DNA of 5,041 nucleotides from Sedimentisphaerales bacterium (lineage in GTDB: Bacteria > Planctomycetota > Phycisphaerae > Sedimentisphaerales > SM23-30), in assembly GCA_016932145.1 (NCBI GenBank), contig JAFGDI010000259.1, forward strand, positions 1 through 5,041, read 5' to 3'. Made by a program: the position numbers and the translations under genes. Position 1 is the first letter of the stretch. Each line of letters starts with the position of its first letter. Under the pieces are notes generated by a model that was given only the letters and a program-made list of their open reading frames with translations, was not told the DNA's origin and did not search any database. Below, piece after piece: positions 1 through 5,041 of this stretch.

Positions 1-219
1 GATTATTCAGACCGCACCGTAGCCATGAGAGAGTGTGTAAGAAAACTGGGAAATACGGACCAGAACATCCTTAAGATGAAATATGACAGTAATATAGCAA
101 TAAATAAGATAGCTGAGTCTATGGGACGCTCTAAAAAGGGCATATATAATACCATGGCACGCATACATAATGTTCTCAATGAATGTATCAGACGAAAATT
201 AGCTACAATGCAAAGATGA
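1..219 (+). CDS. ECF-type RNA polymerase sigma factor, C-terminal fragment (5' end outside window)
   Basis: The reading frame is open from the first base and ends at TGA, giving the last 72 residues of a sigma-70 family protein. Seen: a helix-rich segment reading ECVRKLGNTDQNILKMKYD (fragment residues 11-29), then a helix-turn-helix with IAESMGRSKKGIYNTMARI (37-55), then a basic tail with CIRRKLA. This is the sigma region 4 layout of short ECF sigma factors, especially the planctomycete/verrucomicrobial (Rhodopirellula/Verrucomicrobium-type) group, where a 'L-x-x-R-x-R/Y ... I-A-x-x-x-G-R-S' pattern precedes the recognition helix. Region 4 would contact the -35 element of target promoters. 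Region 2 lies to the left of the window, so the true start cannot be given. The gene sits 38 bases upstream of a FecR-type protein, the usual sigma/anti-sigma arrangement, so the two are probably cotranscribed. The internal ATG at position 25 is not a credible start because it would leave only part of region 4. Confidence 0.88.
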   Translation, partial: DYSDRTVAMRECVRKLGNTDQNILKMKYDSNIAINKIAESMGRSKKGIYNTMARIHNVLNECIRRKLATMQR

Positions 220-257
220 AAAAAAGTTAAAGTTACAGACAATATCTGGAAAATACA

Positions 258-1922
258 ATGTCAGGCGAAAAAGATAAAAATCAACTATCAATACTAATTC
301 TTAAGCTTCTGGAAGGCTCCCTTACCAGTGAAGAACTGGAAGAGCTGGACTGCCAACTGGCTGAAGATCAGGATGCTTTCGCCTATTATTGCGAATTTAT
401 GAAGAATAAGACTATTCTGAATCGCCAGATAAGTTTCTTAGGGCAGGATGATTCGCATCCGCTGGATACCGCAACAATGCGGCAACTGGCGCAGGCTGAG
501 CAAAATGCCTCCTGGATACTGACACAAGAACATAGTCAGCCGGAAACACCGCCAAAACCACAAAGAAAATGGCTCAAGGCTATGGGAAATAGCTGGTTCT
601 TCCGCACTTATGACAGAGTGATCTCGATAGCAGCGGTATTTTTCGTACTATTCCTGCTCTACTCTAACATGTTCCCACCCAAATACCGCTTGCAGGTAGC
701 AACTCTCACAGATCAGATCAATACCGCCTGGAATAACACCGGCATATCCATCAATAAGGGTGAGCGGCTTGTAACCAAGCAGCACTATGCCTTCAGCAGC
801 GGCATTATCAAAATGGAATTTGATCAGGGTGTAAGTGTCTTAATGGAAGGTCCAGCAGAATTCCAGATACTTTCGGAAGAAAAGATAAACTTAAAATCGG
901 GAAAGCTATACGCCAGAGTTTCTGATAATGCTGTTGGCTTTTCAGTTTATACAGATAATGCCGGGATCATAGATCTGGGCACAGAATTTGGCGTTTGGGC
1001 TGACCATGAGGGGAACACTTCAGTTCATGTATCTAAAGGAAAAACGGTCCTTATAGCTGACAGAAATGACCAGGCAACAACAACAGAGATCAGTAAGGGG
1101 CAGGCAAAGAAAGTCATGTCCGCTCACGATGATGTAATCGATATTAACTTTGAACAGGTATTATTTGTAAGAGATATTGACTCTGGCAACAATGTTATCT
1201 GGCACGGTCAGACCGACATTTCGCTGGCAGACATAGCCGGCGGCGGCAATGGACTGGGCACCGCCAGACCTAATATGGGTTTTGCCTATGACACAGGCAA
1301 ACTGCAGGCGGTAAAAGAAGAGGTTCCATCCCTTAAATCGCCCGGCTATGTCAGAACAGAACACCCCTTTGTTGATGGTGTTTTCATACCCGATGGCGGT
1401 AATGGACCAGTCAAGATAACTTCTACCGGCGTAGTAACACAGCAGATACCAGACACCTCCGGTAAAGGTTATGTGCCAGTTGGCAATATTACTGTCATAC
1501 TTAAAAATGCAGCTCCAAAGAACGAAAACTATCAACCTGAAGTTCTGCTGATACAAGGTGAAAGTCCAGAACAGAAGCCTGCTCCGCGTATCTGTTTTCA
1601 CGCTAACGCTGGCGTAACTTTTGACCTGGACGCAATTAGAAGTGCGTATCCTGACCTTAGTATCAGCAGCTTTAACGCCAGACTGGGTTATATTCAGACC
1701 GGTGAGAACGAGCTGGCTGATTCAGATATACAGATCCTGATAGATGGCTATCAGGCAGTAACTTACGAAAAATATCAGTCCGGCTATAAACCGCTGGATA
1801 TAAATATTAAGCTCAACAAGTCCGACCGCTTTCTCACTATTGTGTGTACGGAAGGTGAGAGTAATTATTTTGACTGGGTCTTGCTGGTCAACCCGGTACT
1901 GAAAGCCGAACATCATAATTGA
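258..1922 (+). CDS. FecR-domain transmembrane anti-sigma/sensor protein with C-terminal NPCBM-like domain
   Basis: This 554-residue protein is probably the membrane anti-sigma partner of the upstream ECF sigma factor. Residues 1-60 form an acidic cytoplasmic helical region (LLEGSLTSEELEELDCQLAED) of the kind found at the N terminus of FecR-like anti-sigma factors. Residues 121-139 are one hydrophobic membrane segment preceded by basic residues, implying the rest is extracytoplasmic. Residues about 165-270 are a FecR domain, with the hallmark LGTEFGVW (240-247) and HVSKGKTVL (257-265). Residues about 325-410 are a linker type often seen in planctomycete FecR proteins (GGGNGLGTAR, HPFVDGVFIPDGG). 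Residues about 440-547 resemble an NPCBM carbohydrate-binding domain: HANAGVTFDLDAIR (448-461), an ILIDG strand (493-497) and TEGESNYFDWVLL (531-543). The start ATG has only a weak GGA seven bases upstream, but the N-terminal helices fit the family. Glycan binding, and through it control of the sigma factor, is inferred. Confidence 0.87.
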   Translation: MSGEKDKNQLSILILKLLEGSLTSEELEELDCQLAEDQDAFAYYCEFMKNKTILNRQISFLGQDDSHPLDTATMRQLAQAEQNASWILTQEHSQPETPPKPQRKWLKAMGNSWFFRTYDRVISIAAVFFVLFLLYSNMFPPKYRLQVATLTDQINTAWNNTGISINKGERLVTKQHYAFSSGIIKMEFDQGVSVLMEGPAEFQILSEEKINLKSGKLYARVSDNAVGFSVYTDNAGIIDLGTEFGVWADHEGNTSVHVSKGKTVLIADRNDQATTTEISKGQAKKVMSAHDDVIDINFEQVLFVRDIDSGNNVIWHGQTDISLADIAGGGNGLGTARPNMGFAYDTGKLQAVKEEVPSLKSPGYVRTEHPFVDGVFIPDGGNGPVKITSTGVVTQQIPDTSGKGYVPVGNITVILKNAAPKNENYQPEVLLIQGESPEQKPAPRICFHANAGVTFDLDAIRSAYPDLSISSFNARLGYIQTGENELADSDIQILIDGYQAVTYEKYQSGYKPLDINIKLNKSDRFLTIVCTEGESNYFDWVLLVNPVLKAEHHN

Positions 1923-1929
1923 GTATTAC

Positions 1930-1957
1930 AGATTATATTTTTTATATATGATCTTTT
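1930..1957 (+). terminator. Probable AT-rich Rho-independent terminator of the sigma/FecR unit
   Basis: Starting eight bases after the FecR stop codon, AGATTATAT (1930-1938) can pair with ATATGATCT (1946-1954) as a 9-pair stem with one T-G wobble and a 7-base loop. The stem is followed by TTT (1955-1957), with the T at 1954 shared by stem and tract. Its position is ideal, but the stem is almost all A-T and the T tract is short, so termination may be leaky. Confidence 0.42.
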
Positions 1958-2053
1958 AAATAAACAAAAGTAAGAAGAAGTAGTAATAGCAGGGCAAGAC
2001 AGTTGTACCCCCCCTATCAATTCAGGGCTTCTTACCGCCATTTTAAATAAACA
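1954..2053 (+). repeat. 13-base direct repeat TTTTAAATAAACA, two copies
   Basis: TTTTAAATAAACA occurs exactly at 1954-1966 and again at 2041-2053, 87 bases apart, within the same intergenic region. The copies flank the inverted-repeat region upstream of the secreted-protein gene. They may be paired binding sites for a regulator or traces of a local duplication. The sequence is AT-rich, so chance cannot be excluded. Confidence 0.4.
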
Positions 2054-2071
2054 TATAGCTTCGTAAGCTAT
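1970..2071 (+). promoter_or_regulatory. Possible structured 5' leader or regulatory region
   Basis: Three inverted repeats lie between the probable FecR terminator and the next gene. GTAAGAAG (1970-1977) is the exact reverse complement of CTTCTTAC (2028-2035), enclosing 50 bases. Inside it, ATAG (1986-1989) plus GGG (1992-1994) can pair with part of the seven-C run (2008-2014) and CTAT (2014-2017). Further on, ATAGCTT (2055-2061) and AAGCTAT (2065-2071) form a perfect 7-pair hairpin with a CGT loop, followed by TTTAT. This could be an RNA leader with an attenuator-like hairpin, or a set of protein-binding palindromes. No known riboswitch class was recognised, and no convincing -35/-10 promoter could be assigned, so the transcription start is unknown. 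Confidence 0.35.
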
Positions 2072-2117
2072 TTATCGCATTCAAACACAATTTCGTACTA
2101 TTCAAAACACTTTTTTT

Positions 2118-2124
2118 AGAGGAG
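2118..2124 (+). promoter_or_regulatory. Strong Shine-Dalgarno site for the secreted multidomain protein
   Basis: AGAGGAG lies eight bases before the ATG at 2133. It fixes that start and contrasts with the weak or absent ribosome binding sites ahead of the FecR and GH92 genes, suggesting a higher translation rate for this protein. Confidence 0.75.
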
Positions 2125-2132
2125 ATCTGAAG

Positions 2133-4484
2133 ATGAACAAAATATCTGCATTGCTACTGGGACTGGTTACAGTAGCGGCAAGCTCAGCTATGGCAGACAC
2201 TGTTAATCGCACTTTAAGGGGCGATATCAGTTGGAGTTCCAACAACAACCCCTACCAGCGGGGTAACTCGGCATTTGATAATCTTACCGGCACAAAATGG
2301 CTGACAGCAAACGGTCAGCCCACCGGCTGGTTGCAGTATGGATTCCGTGATGGGCAGGCATACGCCATTAACTCCTACACCATAAGCTCGGCTAATGATG
2401 AAACAAGCCGCGACCCGCGCGACTGGACAGTTGAAGGGTCAAATGATAATGGTGCTACCTGGACCGTCATTGACACTCGTACAGGTGAGACCTGGAGCAG
2501 CAGAAAACAGACTCGTTCGTTTACCTGTAACAACACCACCGCTTACAAATCATACCGTCTTAATGTTTCCAAAAACAACGGTAATTCTGCACTTCTGCAA
2601 TTATCTGAATTTGAATTATTTGAAAATGGAATAAGCAGAACTGCATATTCCAATATGACCTATAGTTCAGCCTGGAATGATGGTGAATCCGGTATTTGGG
2701 CCCTTGACGGCACACCAGATACAAAATGGCTGACCGCCGGCAATGGGCAAGTCTGCTGGCTACAGTATCAATTCCTGGGCAAGAAAGCCTATGTAGTCAA
2801 TACCTATGCGATTACATCTGCAAATGATGAGCCAGGCCGTGACCCGAAAAACTGGAATCTGCTGGGTTCTAACGATGGTGCTACCTGGACTACTCTGGAT
2901 ACACAGGTTGATCAGTCCTGGGCAAACCGTAAGGAAAGACGCGAATTTTCTTTCGACAATCATAATGCCTATTCATATTATAAACTCGATATCACAGCCA
3001 ATAACGGTCAACCAACAACACAATTATCAGAACTGGAACTGCTGGAAGTTCTGCCTGATGGCATAGTTCAATACACCGCTCCGGGAATTGAGGCTGTTGA
3101 AGTTCCTGTTGCCACACCACTGCAATGGAATGTCGGCACAGCTAAGAATCTCGCTGGTTACTATGTCTATATGGGTACTAATCCTGGCGAAATGACACAA
3201 CTCAATACCACCATGCTGACCAAGCAGACAACCAGTTATGCCGCTGCTCTGGAAACAGATCAGACTTACTACTGGCAGATCGAAGAAGCTCGCTTCACTG
3301 ACCCCAATGGTCTCAGCGGCATTATCAATCCTGTCGGCGACCCTAATAATGTACTTGGCAGTGTATGGCATTTCTCAACCAAGACCTCTCAGGTTATTGT
3401 TAATGGCCTTTTCCCGGTTAATAGTTGTGTAGCTCTGGGCGAAAACGCCTCTTTCAGCATATCAGCTACTGACCCGCTCAATGGCACTATTGCTTATCAG
3501 TGGTATTTTGACGCTACACCAGAAACTACAGGCGACGCCGTAGCATTACCTGTTGACGCTAAATATTCTGGCAGTGACACAGCTACCCTGACAGTAAATA
3601 ATGCCCAGATGGCAGATCAGGGCACATATTATTGCAGTGCTGTTAATGCAAGCAATCGTTTCGTATATTCTAACAGTGCCAAACTGATCATTAAGCAGAA
3701 GATCGCTCATTGGGACCTTGATGCCGCCAGTTATGATGGCATGAACGGCCTTTATACCGACCTGTCTGGTAATGGTAAAGATGCTGTAGTTGACGGCAAC
3801 CCATCATTCACTGATGGCATTGTTGATGGCGATCAGGATTATGCCAATGCCGTAACTGATGGCGCTCTTTACCTGACCTCTGTTACTGGTACTGCCAGTG
3901 CCGGAGCATTTAACCCAAGTGACGATACCAATATGTTCACCCTGGCAGCATGGGTTAAACCGCAAAACATCACTGGTATTGCCTTCAAGATGATCGCATC
4001 TAAACGCGATGGCTGGGGAGCTCCAGACCAGAGCTACTGGCAATTTTTTGTTGTTGACAATACTGTAAAAATGTCATCATTCAATGCATCTTCGATAAAT
4101 TCTCCGGCGATCATTAACGAGAACGAATGGCATCATGTGGCCTTCACCTTCGCTGATGGCATTGCAACAATTTATGTTGATGGTGTACCGGCCGCAAGAT
4201 CCGGTTATAATTTCTCAACCGGCACACAGGCAACTTTCCGCATTGGCCGTAACGAATCTGCTGGCGAAAGATTTGACGGTGCTCTGGATGATATGCAGGT
4301 ATTCAATTATGCTATCTCACCAGAGGAAGTTGTTGACCTGTACTTCGCTGAAACCGGCAAGGCCGTCTGCGTCTATGGCAGTCCTGACGGTGACCTTAAT
4401 AATGACTGCGTAGTTGACCTGCTGGACATGGGCATCATGGCCAATGAATGGCTCAAGTATGGTTACTACCCATCTCGTCCCTGA
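2133..4484 (+). CDS. Secreted multidomain glycan-binding protein: 2x discoidin (F5/8 C), Fn3-like, Ig-like, LamG/ConA-like, dockerin-like C terminus
   Basis: This 783-residue protein has no recognisable catalytic domain and probably binds glycans or the cell surface. A signal peptide spans about residues 1-21 (basic MNK start, hydrophobic core, AMA cleavage site). Two discoidin-type modules follow at about 27-165 and 169-306, sharing TKWLTA, SANDE, RDP and GATWT motifs. Residues about 312-416 look Fn3-like (AGYYVYMGT, TYYWQIEEA). Residues about 418-520 are Ig-like, with Cys432, the core Trp457, and DQGTYYCSA placing Cys501 for the classic disulfide. Residues about 523-738 form a LamG/concanavalin-like domain (AHWDLD, DLSGNGKDA, FTLAAWVKP, NEWHHVAFTF, ATIYVDG, GALDDMQVFN). 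Residues 745-775 are one dockerin-like repeat, with putative calcium ligands Asp754, Asn756, Asp758 and Asp765 and an odd Cys746/Cys759 pair. In-frame tandem stops (TGA TAG) end the gene. It lies between a sigma/FecR pair and a GH92 mannosidase, suggesting a role in glycan capture; the ligand is unknown. Confidence 0.88.
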   Translation: MNKISALLLGLVTVAASSAMADTVNRTLRGDISWSSNNNPYQRGNSAFDNLTGTKWLTANGQPTGWLQYGFRDGQAYAINSYTISSANDETSRDPRDWTVEGSNDNGATWTVIDTRTGETWSSRKQTRSFTCNNTTAYKSYRLNVSKNNGNSALLQLSEFELFENGISRTAYSNMTYSSAWNDGESGIWALDGTPDTKWLTAGNGQVCWLQYQFLGKKAYVVNTYAITSANDEPGRDPKNWNLLGSNDGATWTTLDTQVDQSWANRKERREFSFDNHNAYSYYKLDITANNGQPTTQLSELELLEVLPDGIVQYTAPGIEAVEVPVATPLQWNVGTAKNLAGYYVYMGTNPGEMTQLNTTMLTKQTTSYAAALETDQTYYWQIEEARFTDPNGLSGIINPVGDPNNVLGSVWHFSTKTSQVIVNGLFPVNSCVALGENASFSISATDPLNGTIAYQWYFDATPETTGDAVALPVDAKYSGSDTATLTVNNAQMADQGTYYCSAVNASNRFVYSNSAKLIIKQKIAHWDLDAASYDGMNGLYTDLSGNGKDAVVDGNPSFTDGIVDGDQDYANAVTDGALYLTSVTGTASAGAFNPSDDTNMFTLAAWVKPQNITGIAFKMIASKRDGWGAPDQSYWQFFVVDNTVKMSSFNASSINSPAIINENEWHHVAFTFADGIATIYVDGVPAARSGYNFSTGTQATFRIGRNESAGERFDGALDDMQVFNYAISPEEVVDLYFAETGKAVCVYGSPDGDLNNDCVVDLLDMGIMANEWLKYGYYPSRP
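2211..3050 (+). repeat. Tandem duplication of the discoidin-domain coding unit
   Basis: The two discoidin modules (2211-2627 and 2637-3050) are a diverged tandem duplication about 426 bases (142 codons) apart. At the DNA level, ATGGTGCTACCTGGAC is identical at 2449-2464 and 2875-2890, and ACAAAATGGCTGAC recurs near 2291 and 2721. At the protein level the best-kept positions are TKWLTA, the WLQY strand, SANDE-x-x-RDP-x-x-W, GATWT, the W-x-x-RK segment and the closing QLSE-x-EL strand. Drift at many third positions shows it is not a recent copy. Confidence 0.8.
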
Positions 4485-4505
4485 TAGCTTCATTTTCCCT
4501 CCAGG

Positions 4506-4531
4506 CAGGCAAGTACAGATTAGCCTGTTTT
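4506..4531 (+). other. Small inverted repeat ahead of the main terminator
   Basis: CAGGC (4506-4510) can pair with GCCTG (4523-4527) across a 12-base loop and is followed by TTTT (4528-4531). The five-pair stem is short for a terminator by itself. It may be an auxiliary pause or terminator hairpin just before the strong one, or chance. Confidence 0.25.
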
Positions 4532-4536
4532 GAATG

Positions 4537-4583
4537 AAAAGTATCCATGACAGTATATATTGCTGTCATGGATACTGATTTTT
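4537..4583 (+). terminator. Strong Rho-independent terminator after the secreted multidomain protein
   Basis: AGTATCCATGACAG (4540-4553) and CTGTCATGGATACT (4563-4576) form a perfect 14-pair stem, extendable by one T-G and one A-T pair to 16 pairs with a 5-base loop. The 3' arm is followed after GA by TTTTT (4579-4583), about 95 bases from the stop codon. AAAA at 4537-4540 on the 5' side would give a T tract on the opposite strand, so it could act in both directions. It separates this gene from GH92 transcription. The remaining bases, 4584-4699, hold only minor hairpins (GATATT 4620-4625 with AATATC 4644-4649; ACAGG 4657-4661 with CCTGT 4671-4675) and no promoter I can name with confidence. 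Confidence 0.85.
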
Positions 4584-4699
4584 CCAGCCACTTTCCCCCA
4601 ATATCATTTACTTCCTCACGATATTTTGCGATAATTACTTGAGAATATCTTAAAAAACAGGAGCTGCTTCCCTGTCAACACATACAGTTCGGAATAAAC

Positions 4700-5041
4700 A
4701 TGAATCTCAACACTATAATTAAGGCTTATTTATATATTATCATAATAATGGTCCTGGCCAGTCTGGCATGGGCAAAAGCCCCGATTGACTATGTTAACCC
4801 GCAGATAGATACCGTAAAATCTCGCTGGTTCTTCTTCTCGTCGGCATGCCGGCCTTTTGGCATGGTTAACCTCAGCCCCGACACCGATGTCAATGGCTCC
4901 TGGAATTCCGGATACCTCTATAACAGTAAAAACATTCGCTGTTTCAGCCATATTCATGCCTGGCAGCTATCTGGCATTCCGGTAATGCCCGGCACAGGCG
5001 ACCTGAAAGCTCACCTCGGACTCGATGCCAATATGGCAAAA
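4700..5041 (+). CDS. GH92-family alpha-mannosidase, secreted, N-terminal fragment (3' end outside window)
   Basis: The first 114 residues of a gene that runs off the right edge. Residues 1-25 are a signal peptide with a long hydrophobic core (AYLYIIIIMVLASLAWA) and a likely cleavage after AWA. The mature start matches the N-terminal domain of glycoside hydrolase family 92: IDYVNPQIDT (29-38), RPFGMVNLSPDT (51-62), SGYLY (70-74), a FSHIHAWQLSGIPVMPGTGDL block (82-102). Characterised GH92 enzymes are calcium-dependent exo-alpha-mannosidases acting on N-glycans or mannans; activity and linkage cannot be told from this fragment because the catalytic acid and base lie in the missing C-terminal domain. 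The segment 'IDTVKSRWFFFSSACRPFGM' replaces the more usual glycine-rich 'IGTG...PGA..PFGM', pointing to a divergent GH92 subgroup. The start ATG has a GGA six bases upstream; no upstream in-frame alternative looks better. It follows a strong terminator and so presumably has its own promoter. Confidence 0.87.
   Translation, partial: MNLNTIIKAYLYIIIIMVLASLAWAKAPIDYVNPQIDTVKSRWFFFSSACRPFGMVNLSPDTDVNGSWNSGYLYNSKNIRCFSHIHAWQLSGIPVMPGTGDLKAHLGLDANMAK

Noticed and set aside
1161..1601. A 146-codon open frame on the minus strand inside the FecR gene.
   Set aside because: It lies fully within a well-supported domain-bearing gene, has no ribosome binding site or recognisable domain, and is a shadow of the plus-strand codons. 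The same applies to the minus-strand frame at 3027-3371.
1990..1997. CAGGGCAA resembles the start of the cyclic-di-GMP-I riboswitch core.
   Set aside because: The rest of the conserved core, including the second GCAAAGCC-like half and the tetraloop-receptor arrangement, is absent.
2029..2101. Possible sigma-70 promoters in the leader: TTCTTA (2029-2034) with CATATA (2052-2057), and a TACTAT -10-like box at 2096-2101.
   Set aside because: Each hexamer of the first pair matches the consensus at only about three of six positions, and the second has no -35 at a proper distance. Such matches are expected by chance in AT-rich DNA, and the relevant sigma factor may be ECF-type.
641..2103. The 13-mer TTTCGTACTATTC occurs at 641-653 and at 2091-2103.
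   Set aside because: The first copy encodes part of the FecR membrane segment and is explained by coding; the second is in the leader. Flanks do not match, so this is probably chance.
4365..4466. The dockerin-like end as evidence for a cellulosome.
   Set aside because: Only one repeat is present, no cohesin or scaffoldin is visible, and the Cys pair is atypical; a surface or sorting role is as likely.
4657..4675. ACAGG/CCTGT inverted repeat just before the GH92 start as a terminator or attenuator.
   Set aside because: Only five pairs and no T tract follows; too weak to call.
4730..4957. A minus-strand open frame of 75 codons at the right end.
   Set aside because: The opposite strand encodes a clear signal peptide and GH92 N-terminal motifs, so this frame is a shadow.

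Overview
The window looks like a piece of a Planctomycetota genome, most likely class Phycisphaerae (Sedimentisphaerales-like, a group rich in polysaccharide degraders). The evidence is family-level. The sigma-factor tail is of the planctomycete/verrucomicrobial ECF type. It is followed by a FecR-type anti-sigma protein carrying an NPCBM-like carbohydrate-binding tail. Next comes a large secreted protein built from discoidin, Fn3-like, Ig-like and LamG modules, ending in a single dockerin-like repeat with a paired cysteine. This assignment comes from recognising families, not from a database search.

All genes are on the plus strand. Positions 1-219 hold the 3' end of an ECF sigma factor (region 4 only). 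After a 38-base gap, 258-1922 encodes a single-pass membrane FecR protein that is probably its anti-sigma partner. A 210-base intergenic region (1923-2132) follows, with a probable AT-rich terminator, a 13-base direct repeat, two or three nested inverted repeats, and a strong ribosome binding site. Positions 2133-4484 encode a 783-residue secreted multidomain protein. A 215-base intergenic region (4485-4699) contains a very clear Rho-independent terminator. From 4700 to the right edge lies the 5' end of a secreted GH92-family alpha-mannosidase, cut off by the window.

A reasonable working model (inference) is a small glycan-response locus. The FecR protein may sense a carbohydrate through its extracytoplasmic NPCBM-like tail and release the ECF sigma factor. 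The sigma factor may then drive expression of secreted glycan-binding and glycan-cleaving proteins such as the two downstream genes. No TonB receptor or SusD-like gene is visible here. The terminators suggest that the sigma/FecR pair, the secreted multidomain protein and the GH92 gene are three separate transcription units. No tRNA, rRNA, CRISPR array, insertion sequence or phage gene was seen.
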